A stretch of DNA of 64,000 bases from Duncaniella sp. (GCA_029060405.1 JAIDUB010000110.1:1-64000); one strand, 5' to 3'; shown: positions 36,324-44,531, counted from the stretch's first letter. Notes: generated by a model not told the origin, from the letters alone. Numbers and translations are program-made.

Positions 36324-36596
36324 ATGGAACTCTGGATCAATATCGTGGGCTTCGCAGCAGCCCTCAGCATGATAGGCGGCTATCTGCCTCAGGCCATTCA
36401 CACCATACGCACCCGCGACACCGACGGAATAGCACTCCCCACATTCCTTCTGCTCGGACTCGGCAGCGTGCTTTTCGTGGTGCAGGGCATCATGATCGAC
36501 AACTGGCCTCTGATAATCACCAACGCCATCACCACCGTATCGTCGTTCATAGTATTCTGTATCAAGATGAAAAACGACCATTTCTCGGGGAAATGA
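36324..36596 (+). CDS. SemiSWEET-type small sugar transporter
   Basis: This 90-residue protein has three membrane helices with the PQ-loop motif GGYLPQAIHTIRTRDTDGI in the first, as in bacterial SemiSWEETs that dimerise to move sugars across the inner membrane. The length is typical of the family. It follows the PorT-like gene by 24 bp and may share its transcript. The substrate is unknown. Confidence 0.88.
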   Translation: MELWINIVGFAAALSMIGGYLPQAIHTIRTRDTDGIALPTFLLLGLGSVLFVVQGIMIDNWPLIITNAITTVSSFIVFCIKMKNDHFSGK

Positions 36597-36661
36597 CACC
36601 GGTTTCGCCCGGTCGTATTTGTTAAAAAGTGTTTCACCGCGAATGAAAACGGTGATTAAAT

Positions 36662-36693
36662 TTTAACTATCCGAGAAAAATTGGCTATCTTTG
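36662..36693 (+). promoter_or_regulatory. Probable promoter of the zapA region
   Basis: TATCTTTG at 36686-36693 fits the -7 consensus; the -33 TTT at 36662-36664 is weak. The ATG at 36710 follows 16 bp later. The TTG at 36701 used in the ORF track falls too close to the promoter. Confidence 0.55.
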
Positions 36694-36709
36694 TGGAAAT
36701 TTGGAAAGA

Positions 36710-37006
36710 ATGGACCAAAATACTCTGAGAGAAAGCGCCAACCGCATCAAGGTCAAAACCCGCATGCTCATGACTCTTTTTGCCACCGAGAAGGAGCAGC
36801 ACCGTCAGGCTCGCGAGCGTATTGCCGCCCTCGAAGAGGAGTTGAGGCAGCAACAGCGCCGCAACGCAGGTCTCGAGCAGGAAATCATGACCCTGAAGAT
36901 GGCTTCGGTGCTTTCGCCCGACCATCGCGATGTCGAGGCCACACGTGCTCATCTTTCCGGTTTAGTGCGAGAAATCGATAAGTGCATCACCCTGTTAAGC
37001 CACTGA
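36710..37006 (+). CDS. Small coiled-coil protein upstream of zapA (ZapB-like?)
   Basis: This 98-residue protein begins MDQNTLRESANRIKVKTRM and contains a strong coiled coil (about 28-65: KEQHRQARERIAALEEELRQQQRRNAGLEQEI). It lies 4 bp before zapA, so the two are surely co-transcribed. Position and coiled-coil character suggest a division-associated partner of ZapA, comparable with ZapB, but no family signature is visible and the similarity to ZapB may be only in general form. Confidence 0.75.
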   Translation: MDQNTLRESANRIKVKTRMLMTLFATEKEQHRQARERIAALEEELRQQQRRNAGLEQEIMTLKMASVLSPDHRDVEATRAHLSGLVREIDKCITLLSH

Positions 37007-37010
37007 TGCA

Positions 37011-37310
37011 ATGAAGGATAAACTCAGAATAAAGATACGCATCGCCAATCTTCCGGATATACCCGTATCCGTATCCCCCGAGGAGGAAGAATACGCCAGA
37101 GAGGCCCAGAAAAACATCAACCTGCTCTGGGACCGATGGAGCGAGCGTTTCTCTGAAAATAAACCCGGTGAGATTCTGGGAATGATAGCATTCCGCTTCG
37201 CCCAGATGTATTTCACCGCATTGGGGGGCATGAAAGATATGGCGGCCTCGGTCGACGATCTTGAAAAAGCCTTGGACAACGCTCTGCTTGAAGCGGGTTC
37301 CGAAAGCTGA
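37011..37310 (+). CDS. zapA: Cell division protein ZapA
   Basis: This 99-residue protein matches the ZapA fold: an N-terminal strand pair (KIRIANLPDIPVSVSPEEE) leading into a helix with YAREAQKNINLLW, then a C-terminal coiled coil. ZapA cross-links FtsZ filaments at the division ring. As in many bacteria the gene is followed by a likely 6S RNA, and here by rny. Confidence 0.88.
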   Translation: MKDKLRIKIRIANLPDIPVSVSPEEEEYAREAQKNINLLWDRWSERFSENKPGEILGMIAFRFAQMYFTALGGMKDMAASVDDLEKALDNALLEAGSES

Positions 37311-37311
37311 A

Positions 37312-37447
37312 GAGTCAGCCGGCCGCCGGGCAAGCAATTATCCGCATCCGCTGTCACAGTCAGGGTGCACCGCAAGCGATTACACCGCACTTTCTCATGA
37401 TACACCTCGGCTACGCGCCGGGCGGTATCGGGAAATTGCGGCTTTTT
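37312..37447 (+). ncRNA. ssrS: Candidate 6S RNA (ssrS) between zapA and rny
   Basis: The 198-bp gap between zapA and rny has no ORF but is GC-rich and can fold. AGCCG (37317-37321) pairs with CGGCT (37439-37443), and GCAATT (37334-37339) pairs with AATTGC just inside, giving a long closed rod with a large internal region. A short T-run follows. 6S RNA lies next to zapA in many bacteria and in this same gap in Bacteroidales annotations I recall. The fold was judged by eye only; the ends are approximate. Confidence 0.5.
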
Positions 37448-37508
37448 ATTTGTTAACCATCTAATATTCATCCATATAAACTAACAAAACTTACCAGATC
37501 TCAATAAT

Positions 37509-39050
37509 ATGGAATTTGCAATTTATATCATCGTAGCCTTAGTGTGCATCGCCATAGGTTACTTCATCGGCCAGGCCATCCAGAAGTCGATGGCCACATC
37601 CAAGGCCCACTCCATCATCGAAAGCGCCGAGCGCGAGGCCGACAGCATCCTGAAAGACAAGATTCTCGAAGCCAAGACCGAGAGCATGCGCATACAGAAT
37701 GAAGCCGAGCGCGCCGCCAACCAGCGCATGCAGCGTGTACAGAACGAGGAAAACAAAGTGAAGCAGCGCCAGCAGCAGCTCAACCAGCAGCAGAGCGAAA
37801 ACGCCCGCGCCCGCAACGAAATCGATGCCGCACGCCAGCAGCTCGACAATCAGGCCGCACGCCTCGAGCAGGAGCACAACGAACTCGAGCGCATGACCCG
37901 TCAGGCACGCGAGACTCTCGAGCACATCTCGGGTCTCTCGAGCGAGGAAGCTAAGGAAAAACTCATCGATTCGCTCAAGGACGAAGCCAAGACTCAGGCT
38001 GCTTCCTATATCAACGACATTATGGACGAGGCCAAGATGACCGCCAACAAGGAAGCCAAGCGCATCGTGGTCCAGTCGATACAGCGCCTCGCCACCGAAA
38101 CCGCCATCGAAAACTCCGTGACCGTGTTCCACATCGACAGCGATGAAATCAAAGGTCGCATCATAGGCCGCGAGGGTCGCAACATACGCGCGCTCGAAGC
38201 AGCCACCGGTATTGAAATCATCGTCGACGACACCCCCGAGGCGATAGTGCTCTCAGGCTTCGACCCCGTGCGCCGCGAAATCGCCCGCCTCGCCCTTCAC
38301 CAGCTCGTGGCCGACGGCCGCATACATCCCGCCCGTATCGAGGAAGTGGTAGCCAAGGTGCGCAAGCAGATCGAGGAAGAAATCGTGGAGACCGGCAAGC
38401 GCACCGCAATCGACCTCGGTATCCACGGCCTGCACCCCGATCTCATTCGCCTCGTAGGTAAAATGAAATATCGCTCGAGCTACGGCCAGAACCTGCTGCA
38501 GCACTCGCGCGAAACTGCCAACCTCTGCGCCATCATGGCCTCGGAACTCGGCCTCAATCCCAAGAAAGCGCGTCGCGCCGGTCTGCTCCACGATATAGGC
38601 AAGGTGCCTGATGAAGAGCCCGAGCTGCCCCACGCTCTCCTCGGTATGAAACTTGCCGAGAAATACAAGGAGAAACCCGATATATGCAACGCCATAGGCG
38701 CCCACCACGATGAAATAGAGCAGACTTCGCTCCTTGCTCCCATCGTGCAGGTATGCGACGCTATCTCCGGCGCCCGTCCCGGTGCCCGCCGCGAAATCGT
38801 CGAGGCTTACATCAAGCGTCTCAACGACCTCGAGCAGCTCGCCCTCTCCTACCCCGGCGTAATCAAGACCTACGCCATACAGGCCGGACGCGAACTCCGC
38901 GTGATCGTAGGCGCCGACAAGATCGACGACAACGAGACCGAAAAACTCTCTACCGAAATAGCCCGTCGCATTCAGGATGAAATGACCTACCCCGGTCAGG
39001 TGAAGATCACGGTAATCCGCGAGACCCGCTCCGTAAGCTTCGCAAAATAA
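37509..39050 (+). CDS. rny: Ribonuclease Y
   Basis: This 513-residue membrane-anchored endoribonuclease starts mRNA decay. An N-terminal membrane helix (1-22, [19 protein letters not shown]) leads into a long coiled coil (about 30-190), a KH domain (about 210-265, [21 protein letters not shown]) and an HD domain (about 330-430) with catalytic [11 protein letters not shown] and [11 protein letters not shown]. ricT follows after 9 bp and gldH overlaps ricT, so RNase Y and its presumed regulator are made together. Confidence 0.97.
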   Translation: MEFAIYIIVALVCIAIGYFIGQAIQKSMATSKAHSIIESAEREADSILKDKILEAKTESMRIQNEAERAANQRMQRVQNEENKVKQRQQQLNQQQSENARARNEIDAARQQLDNQAARLEQEHNELERMTRQARETLEHISGLSSEEAKEKLIDSLKDEAKTQAASYINDIMDEAKMTANKEAKRIVVQSIQRLATETAIENSVTVFHIDSDEIKGRIIGREGRNIRALEAATGIEIIVDDTPEAIVLSGFDPVRREIARLALHQLVADGRIHPARIEEVVAKVRKQIEEEIVETGKRTAIDLGIHGLHPDLIRLVGKMKYRSSYGQNLLQHSRETANLCAIMASELGLNPKKARRAGLLHDIGKVPDEEPELPHALLGMKLAEKYKEKPDICNAIGAHHDEIEQTSLLAPIVQVCDAISGARPGARREIVEAYIKRLNDLEQLALSYPGVIKTYAIQAGRELRVIVGADKIDDNETEKLSTEIARRIQDEMTYPGQVKITVIRETRSVSFAK

Positions 39051-39059
39051 CAGCAGCCC

Positions 39060-40382
39060 ATGGACAATATCGACGAAATCAACAGCATGCCCGATCCGTC
39101 GGCCGACGATGTGCGCAACGACATCGCCCCCGGCGTGTCCGGAGCAGGCTGCCGGTGCCGGCGATGTGACGAGCCCGATGCTCCACGTGGCAATCTCCAC
39201 TCGTTCAACTGGCTTGAGGATATCCCCGACGCCGACCCCGAATGGGACATTATCGAGGTGCAATTCAAGAATACCCGTAAAGGTTTCTATCACAACTCGG
39301 CTCACCTTCCGCTCGAGACCGGCGACATGGTGGCGGTGGAGGCTTCGCCCGGACACGACATAGGCATGGTGACTCTCATGGGACCGCTCGTGAAAATCCA
39401 CATGCGCAAGGCCAACGTAAAGCCCGATTCGCCCGACATTCGCAAGGTGTTCCGCAAGGCGCGTCCCGCCGACATCGACAAATATGAAGAAGCCAAAGCC
39501 CGCGAAAACGACACGATGATACAGTCGCGCAAAATCGCCGAACAGCTTAATCTCAACATGAAGATAGGCGACGTGGAGTATCAGGGCGACGGCAACAAGG
39601 CAATATTCTATTATATCGCCGACGAGCGCGTGGACTTCCGCCAGCTCATCAAGGTGCTCGCCGACACATTCAAGGTGCGCATCGAGATGAAGCAGATCGG
39701 TGCCCGGCAGGAAGCCGGACGCATAGGCGGAATAGGCTCATGCGGACGCCCGCTCTGCTGCGCAAGCTGGATGACCAACTTCATTTCGGTAGGCACCGCT
39801 GCCGCCCGCTATCAGGATATATCGCTCAATCCCCAGAAACTCGCCGGGCAATGCGCCAAGCTGAAGTGCTGCCTCAATTTCGAGGTCGACACCTATGTGG
39901 AATCGGCCCGTCAGTTGCCGCCGCGCGATGTAAGGCTCGAGACCGCCGACGCCACATATTTCCACTTCAAGACCGATATATTCAAGAAGGAAATCACATA
40001 TTCCACCGACAAGAATATGGCGGCCAACCTCGTGACGCTCGACGCCCAGCGAGTATTTGAGATAATCGAGATGAACCGAAACGGCGAGAAGCCCCTCACG
40101 CTCCATCGCGAGGGAGAGGAAAAGCCCGCCAAGAAATCGGAATTTGTGGAGCTCGTGGGTCAGGACAACATCAACCGCTTTGACAAGAAGAAAAAGAAAA
40201 AGAAAAAATCGGGCAACCAACCCAAAGCCGAAAAGCCCGACCGGTCTGACAAGTCTGACAAGTCCGACAGGTCTGACAGGCCCGAGAAATCCGATAAGCA
40301 GCGACCTCGCCCGCCGCGCCGCAAGAAAAACGGCGAAGGCAAGCCTGCGCAACCCGATAAAAAGCCCGATAAAGAGCAATGA
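39060..40382 (+). CDS. ricT: RicT/PSP1-family regulatory Fe-S protein
   Basis: This 440-residue protein carries the PSP1 C-terminal domain (about 145-235: KIAEQLNLNMKIGDVEYQGD and FKVRIEMKQIGARQEAGRIGG) and the cysteine clusters CGRPLCCASW and CAKLKCCLNF that in RicT proteins help bind an iron-sulfur cluster. In Bacillus, RicT with RicA and RicF directs RNase Y; adjacency to rny supports the same role here, although no RicA/RicF genes are in the window. The last 80 residues are very basic with Lys-Ser-Asp repeats encoded by 9-bp tandem units, an unusual disordered tail. It overlaps gldH by 4 bp. Confidence 0.9.
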   Translation: MDNIDEINSMPDPSADDVRNDIAPGVSGAGCRCRRCDEPDAPRGNLHSFNWLEDIPDADPEWDIIEVQFKNTRKGFYHNSAHLPLETGDMVAVEASPGHDIGMVTLMGPLVKIHMRKANVKPDSPDIRKVFRKARPADIDKYEEAKARENDTMIQSRKIAEQLNLNMKIGDVEYQGDGNKAIFYYIADERVDFRQLIKVLADTFKVRIEMKQIGARQEAGRIGGIGSCGRPLCCASWMTNFISVGTAAARYQDISLNPQKLAGQCAKLKCCLNFEVDTYVESARQLPPRDVRLETADATYFHFKTDIFKKEITYSTDKNMAANLVTLDAQRVFEIIEMNRNGEKPLTLHREGEEKPAKKSEFVELVGQDNINRFDKKKKKKKKSGNQPKAEKPDRSDKSDKSDRSDRPEKSDKQRPRPPRRKKNGEGKPAQPDKKPDKEQ

Positions 40383-40831
40383 AACGCCTTCTCTCCCTGC
40401 TGCTCACTGCAACCACCATAATCCTCGCCGGATGCGACACATCGGGCGAGGATACACTTTTCACCAACCTTCCCGACGAGGGCTGGGCGTATACTGACGC
40501 CCTTTCGTTTTCCCCGCGTCCCGGAAAGGGTGCATTGAACATAGCCGTGCGCCACGACGCCTCATATCCCTATTCCAATCTATGGCTTGAAGTGGCGGTA
40601 GTGAGCGCTGATAAGAATATTTCCACCGACACCGTCAACCTCCCGCTCTGCGACCCCTACGGCCGCTGGCTCGGCAAAGGATTCGGCGGAAGCTACCAGA
40701 TTGAAGCGGAGGTCACGCCTTCAGTCACAATCGACACGCTGACCACCCTGCGCGTCCGCCACATAATGCGCTGCGACACCATCCGCGGCATCGATCAGGT
40801 AGGCATCAGCCACCGCCTGACTGGAGTGTGA
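40379..40831 (+). CDS. gldH: Gliding-motility-type lipoprotein GldH
   Basis: This 150-residue lipoprotein (lipobox ILAGC, Cys about residue 19) matches GldH: an early aromatic segment (FTNLPDEGWAYTDALSF), a central jelly-roll-like sheet and the ending VRHIMRCDTIRGIDQVGI. In Flavobacterium GldH is needed for gliding; in Bacteroidales homologues lie at this spot after ricT without known motility. It may serve envelope or T9SS function. Translation is coupled to ricT. Confidence 0.9.
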   Translation: MKRLLSLLLTATTIILAGCDTSGEDTLFTNLPDEGWAYTDALSFSPRPGKGALNIAVRHDASYPYSNLWLEVAVVSADKNISTDTVNLPLCDPYGRWLGKGFGGSYQIEAEVTPSVTIDTLTTLRVRHIMRCDTIRGIDQVGISHRLTGV

Positions 40832-40835
40832 ACTC

Positions 40836-41265
40836 ATGAGCAAAATCATTTCAGCCATCAACACGATCCTGCTTATAGCTCAGGCAGTCATAGCCGTAAC
40901 AATTATCAAATCCTGTGACACAATTCCTGTCCACTGGAATATCACCGGCGAAATCGACTCCTACGGCAGTCCCTGCAACATCATTTTTTTTGCCGATACT
41001 GGCTGCCGCATCATGGGGCTTGATAATATTCGCAATCCGGCATCCGCAATACATCAATCTCCCGCCATCAGTGAAAAATAAAAGCCTGGCTATCGCCATA
41101 TCCCGGCAGTTCCTTTCGATGTGCTCACTATGGATCATGGCCATGACAACCTACATATGCATATGCGTGACGATAAATACAAGTATGGTCTGGGGACTTG
41201 TCTTATTCATAGCCTCGCTCATAGCCATTATCATATATTACGGCACCATACTGTATCGCACCTGA
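40836..41265 (+). pseudogene. DUF1648-like membrane protein split by a frameshift at an 8-T run
   Basis: Frame one (40836-41081) encodes a membrane helix and the DUF1648-type motif IPVHWNITGEIDSYGS. Frame two (to 41265) then carries three further membrane helices (LPILAAASWGLIIFAIRHP, ending IIIYYGTILYRT). The two join at an 8-T run (40984-40991): removing one T gives one uninterrupted protein of about 142 residues. It may be a dead gene, a slippage-controlled or phase-variable gene, or a sequencing error. Only 4 bp separate it from gldH. Confidence 0.75.
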
Positions 41266-41342
41266 ACCACCACATACATCCCCGGCATCGCCAGAAGCGA
41301 AACCTGCCGATGCCGAGGGCGTATCGCTATCAGTCGTTTTAA

Positions 41343-41825
41343 TTATTTTGCTTGAAATATCTTGCTGACTATCTTCCAGTCATCGCCGTCCTTCACGAGA
41401 GCAAACATATCGGAAAACTCTGCGTCGCCAAACACTGACTCAATGCGTATCATAGCCACGTCTCCGGCCACGCTACACTCGGCCACTTTGTAGGAAGCTG
41501 GCTGCTTGCCTGTGGCATCGTAGTAATCAAAAAGCGCCTGAATAGGCAGGCATATCAGTTTGCCGTCCTCGGCATGAGATATAGTGGCGCCATCGGCGAA
41601 AGCGGATCGTGCTACCTTGCTGTCGCCTTCCACGGCAGCGTTGACATACATATCCATAGCCTTACAGATTCCTGCAAGGTCTTCGGGAGAAACATTTTCA
41701 ATCATATTTTCTTCAGCTTCAGATTGTTCGTTACATTCTGCAGTGCAGTCGGCACTTCTCTTTCCACAACATCCCGAAAGAGTCATCACAGCCGCAATGA
41801 GCACGGAAATAACAATTTTATTCAT
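41343..41825 (-). CDS. NTF2-like (lumazine-binding-type) lipoprotein
   Basis: This 160-residue protein has a lipoprotein signal (TLSGC, Cys about residue 19). The mature part has an NTF2-like cone fold: a helix with YVNAAVEGDSKVARSAFADGATI, then strands including SYKVAECSVAGDVAMIRIES and the ending DDWKIVSKIFQAK. This matches the putative lumazine-binding family found with HxlR regulators. It follows a soluble paralogue with a 4-bp overlap, so a cytoplasmic and an envelope version are made together. The ligand is unknown. Confidence 0.8.
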   Translation of the reverse strand: MNKIVISVLIAAVMTLSGCCGKRSADCTAECNEQSEAEENMIENVSPEDLAGICKAMDMYVNAAVEGDSKVARSAFADGATISHAEDGKLICLPIQALFDYYDATGKQPASYKVAECSVAGDVAMIRIESVFGDAEFSDMFALVKDGDDWKIVSKIFQAK

Positions 41826-42205
41826 GCTTTAATGGTATTGGAATTCTGGTTATAGGCTTTTGCCACGCATTTCCACTCTCCGTCGAGTTTCAGCAGCAGT
41901 AGGAAATCGGTAAAGTCGATGCGACCACCCCATTTTTCTTCAAGCACGCGCACCACGGCCACGGTCTCCTCCACGGCAAGCACGTCGATACGGGCCTTGA
42001 AATTCTCACCGGCGGCAACGGTGTCGACATTGTGATAAAACTGCTCGATCGGACCATGCTCAAGCACCCCGTCGAGAATACCGAACAATACTGCATCGTC
42101 GGTAAACAGCGTGCGGGCATATTTGCTGTCGCCCTCGGCCACGCTCTTCACAAATTTCTCAGCAGCCTTCGCCACAGCCTCATATTCCTTGATTTCGTCT
42201 CTCAT
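41822..42205 (-). CDS. NTF2-like (lumazine-binding-type) protein
   Basis: This 127-residue soluble paralogue of the neighbouring lipoprotein shows the same order of blocks: AEKFVKSVAEGDSKYARTLFTDDAVLF, then AVVRVLEEKWGGRIDFTDFLLLLKLDGEWKCVAKAY. Such proteins are small-molecule binding or isomerase-like domains. The gene is divergent from an HxlR regulator, with a well-formed promoter (42268-42238) and two operator-like repeats between them, so it is the probable target of that regulator. Confidence 0.82.
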   Translation of the reverse strand: MRDEIKEYEAVAKAAEKFVKSVAEGDSKYARTLFTDDAVLFGILDGVLEHGPIEQFYHNVDTVAAGENFKARIDVLAVEETVAVVRVLEEKWGGRIDFTDFLLLLKLDGEWKCVAKAYNQNSNTIKA

Positions 42206-42237
42206 ATATTTATGTATTAATGATTTATTTTCCTCTG

Positions 42238-42268
42238 CAAAGTTATAATGATATTACCCATAAATCAA
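42238..42268 (-). promoter_or_regulatory. Promoter of the NTF2-like gene pair
   Basis: On the minus strand TTG (42268-42266), 20 bp, then TAACTTTG (42245-42238) match the consensus exactly. Confidence 0.7.
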
Positions 42269-42305
42269 GTACCGAAAATTTATTCGTGTACTGAAAATTT
42301 TTTCG
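42269..42305. promoter_or_regulatory. Operator-like tandem repeats for the HxlR regulator
   Basis: Two 18-bp copies, GTACCGAAAATTTATTCG (42269-42286) and GTACTGAAAATTTTTTCG (42288-42305), match at 16 positions and are one base apart, with partial dyad symmetry. They lie directly between the -33 elements of the two divergent promoters, where a bound regulator could act on both. Confidence 0.6.
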
Positions 42306-42331
42306 GTATACTCATTTTCAACGATATTGAC

Positions 42332-42339
42332 TAACTTTG
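42332..42339 (+). promoter_or_regulatory. -7 box of the HxlR regulator gene
   Basis: TAACTTTG matches the consensus. The TTG at 42337 that opens the track ORF is inside this box, so translation must start later, at ATG 42361. Confidence 0.6.
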
Positions 42340-42360
42340 CAGTATAAAAAAATTTACGGT

Positions 42361-42720
42361 ATGGCTTACGAAAGAAAAATACCCGTGGATCTCGACTGCC
42401 CCCTGCGGCTGACGATGAGCCTGATAGAATCAAAATGGAAATCATGCCTCCTCGACGAGTTGCGTAGCGGCAATGAGATGCGACCGAGCGAGTTACACAA
42501 ATGTCTGCCCGAAGCAGCCCCTCGCGTCCTCGACATTCAGCTCAAAGAGATGGTGGAGGACGGACTGGTGGAAAAGACCATCTTTCCCGAGTTGCCTCCG
42601 CGCTCTGTCTACCGCATCACGCCGCTCGGAGCATCACTGCTTCCCATCATAGACTCGATGCTGCAATGGGGCACCGACCACATCGACCTCTTCGAGCGCA
42701 AATATGGCAGGCGTCAATAA
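42361..42720 (+). CDS. HxlR-family transcriptional regulator
   Basis: This 119-residue winged-helix protein shows the HxlR pattern: CPLRLTMSLIESKWKSCLLDEL, RPSELHKCLPEAAPRVLDIQLKEMVEDGLVEKTIFPELPPRSVYRIT, and the ending SMLQWGTDHIDLFERKYG. The single N-terminal cysteine (CPL) is the residue that senses redox or electrophiles in several family members. It is divergent from two NTF2-like genes that it probably controls together with itself. Confidence 0.9.
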   Translation: MAYERKIPVDLDCPLRLTMSLIESKWKSCLLDELRSGNEMRPSELHKCLPEAAPRVLDIQLKEMVEDGLVEKTIFPELPPRSVYRITPLGASLLPIIDSMLQWGTDHIDLFERKYGRRQ

Positions 42721-42734
42721 TTTTCGCCGTTTTC

Positions 42735-42765
42735 TTGCATTTGGCGCGGGGTTGTTGTAACTTTG
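42735..42765 (+). promoter_or_regulatory. Promoter of pyrE
   Basis: TTG at 42735-42737, 20 bp, then TAACTTTG at 42758-42765. The leader to the pyrE start is about 50 nt. Confidence 0.75.
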
Positions 42766-42821
42766 TACTTTAAATCATCAATGACCATAATTTATTTAAT
42801 ACCTCCATTATCATATCACAC

Positions 42822-43469
42822 ATGAAACAGCTTGACATTATTCTTGCAGAAAAACTACTTAAGATCAGCGCGATTAAACTTCAGCCGGAGAATCCTTTCA
42901 CTTGGGCTTCAGGCTGGAACTCACCCATTTATACTGACAACCGCAAGACTCTCTCGTTTCCCGACGTGAGAAACTTCATCAAGGTGGAGCTGTGTCGTGT
43001 GATACTTGAAAACTTCCCCGAATTCGACGCCATCGCCGGCGTGGCCACCGGTGCCATCGCTCAGGGCGCGCTCGTGGCCAACTCGCTCGGCGCCCCCTAC
43101 GTATACGTGCGCTCCACACCCAAGGATCACGGTCTGGAAAACCTCATCGAAGGCAACCTCATGCCCGGCCAGAAAGTAGTCGTGATCGAAGATCTCATCT
43201 CCACCGGTGGCAGCTCGCTCAAAGCCGTTGAAGCTATCCGCAACGCCGGATGCGAAGTGATGGGTATGGCAGCTATCTTCTCATATCAGTTCCCCGTCGC
43301 CACCCGCAACTTCAAGGAAGCCGGAGTGAAACTCATCACCCTCTCCAACTATACCGCCCTCGTCACCGCCGCTCTCGAGACCGGCTTCATACGCGAGCAC
43401 GACGTTGAAACCCTGCGCAAGTGGCGCGAGAATCCCGCTGAATGGACCCCCTCTAAAGCTATCGACTGA
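42822..43469 (+). CDS. pyrE: Orotate phosphoribosyltransferase
   Basis: The enzyme joins orotate to PRPP to give orotidine 5'-phosphate in pyrimidine synthesis. The PRPP-binding loop VVVIEDLISTGGSSLKAVEAI, the N-terminal FTWASGWNSPIYTDNR and the flexible-loop lysines (STPKDHG) are present. The length of 215 residues is typical. An SRPBCC-domain gene follows after 16 bp and a lipoprotein gene after that, forming one transcript. Confidence 0.96.
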   Translation: MKQLDIILAEKLLKISAIKLQPENPFTWASGWNSPIYTDNRKTLSFPDVRNFIKVELCRVILENFPEFDAIAGVATGAIAQGALVANSLGAPYVYVRSTPKDHGLENLIEGNLMPGQKVVVIEDLISTGGSSLKAVEAIRNAGCEVMGMAAIFSYQFPVATRNFKEAGVKLITLSNYTALVTAALETGFIREHDVETLRKWRENPAEWTPSKAID

Positions 43470-43485
43470 TAAGTAAGGCATAATC

Positions 43486-43905
43486 ATGGCTAAATATACA
43501 GGAAAATCCGTCGCCCTTCCCCGCGATATCGACTTCATCTACAGCCGTATCTCTGACCTATCGGGCTATGAGGCAATGCTCGACGAGCTGCCCGCCGACC
43601 AGCGCGAGCGCATCCACGGCATCACGTTCGGTACTGACACGGTATCGTTTGACGCACCCGGCGTAGGCCGCCTAAGCTTCAAGCTTGCCGAAGCCGTGCC
43701 CCCCACCCACGTGTCATTCAAGGCCGAGCAGTCACCCATACCCCTCAACCTGTGCGTTGACCTTAAGGCCGAAGGCACCGACAAGACACACATAACCCCG
43801 TCGATCGACATAGAGCTACCGGCAATGCTGCGCTCATTTGTCGGCCCAAAACTTCAGGAAGCAGCCGACAAATTCGGCGAAGTCTTTTCCACCCTGATAA
43901 AATGA
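43486..43905 (+). CDS. SRPBCC/polyketide-cyclase-like protein
   Basis: This 139-residue protein has the start-domain-like pattern KSVALPRDIDFIYSRISDLSGYEAMLDELP, central strands (VSFDAPGVGRLSFKLAEAVPPTHVSFKAEQS) and a long C-terminal helix (LQEAADKFGEVFSTL). Small SRPBCC proteins bind hydrophobic ligands. It is co-transcribed with pyrE in Bacteroidales for unknown reasons. It overlaps the next gene by 4 bp. Confidence 0.8.
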   Translation: MAKYTGKSVALPRDIDFIYSRISDLSGYEAMLDELPADQRERIHGITFGTDTVSFDAPGVGRLSFKLAEAVPPTHVSFKAEQSPIPLNLCVDLKAEGTDKTHITPSIDIELPAMLRSFVGPKLQEAADKFGEVFSTLIK

Positions 43906-44405
43906 AACCGCTCAACCTCATAAAAATGGCCGTCGTTGCAGCGACGGCCATTTTCACTTTACCGGCATGCGACTCGCTCAACGACGAGCGAATCCCCTAC
44001 GCACCCGTACGCCTCACATTCACCACCGAAGGCATGTGGAACATCTACGGCGTGGCTGGAGCCACCTCGTCGAAACGCTATATAAAGTCAGAGCATATCC
44101 CGGCCAACTTCCCCTACACTGCTCTCGACGAAACAGGATATGGCGGACTGCTCGTGGTGAGCGACATAATGGGCGACACGCAGGTATATGACCTCGCGTG
44201 CCCTGTGGAAGTGCGCCCGAGCGTTCGCATATATATTCCGGCCGAGGAAGTACACGCACGCTGTCCGCAATGCGGAAGCACATATGAAGTATTCTCCAAC
44301 TACGGCGTACCCCTCAGCGGTCCCGCCGCCCAACATGGCTACGCCCTCCAGCGCTACCACGTAGTCTACGGCGGCGCCACCGAATATCTCGTCATAACCC
44401 GCTGA
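43902..44405 (+). CDS. Lipoprotein with degenerate Rieske-like region
   Basis: This 167-residue protein has a lipoprotein signal (LPAC, Cys about residue 23). The second half reads YDLACPVEVRP ... ARCPQCGSTYEVFSNYGVPLSGPA, which follows the layout of Rieske [2Fe-2S] domains. It keeps the CPxCGS element, but the first C-x-H pair is reduced to ACPV without a histidine and the second pair also lacks His. It probably keeps the fold without a normal cluster. It ends the pyrE transcript. Confidence 0.72.
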   Translation: MKPLNLIKMAVVAATAIFTLPACDSLNDERIPYAPVRLTFTTEGMWNIYGVAGATSSKRYIKSEHIPANFPYTALDETGYGGLLVVSDIMGDTQVYDLACPVEVRPSVRIYIPAEEVHARCPQCGSTYEVFSNYGVPLSGPAAQHGYALQRYHVVYGGATEYLVITR

Positions 44406-44418
44406 GACGAAATAAAAC

Positions 44419-44433
44419 GAGGCTGTGTCAAAA
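44419..44433. repeat. Solitary end of a MITE-like element
   Basis: GAGGCTGTGTCAAAA is the exact inverted copy of the right end of the element at 57945-58241. No matching second end is visible nearby, so this is a lone terminal remnant. Confidence 0.55.
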
Positions 44434-44531
44434 AAAATACTCTTTCAAAATGGAGCCGGAGGCACTTATATCCACCTCATAGCCGGTTGATTTATCTCTG
44501 ATATGCTTTGCCTCGACGATTATAAGAAAAA

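Noticed and set aside
38253-39401. 382-residue ORF antisense to rny and ricT
   Set aside because: Rich in His, Val and Gly as expected of a shadow frame; the sense genes are certain.
41343-42205. Toxin-antitoxin pair
   Set aside because: Both proteins belong to the same NTF2-like fold and one is a lipoprotein; neither resembles a toxin or antitoxin.
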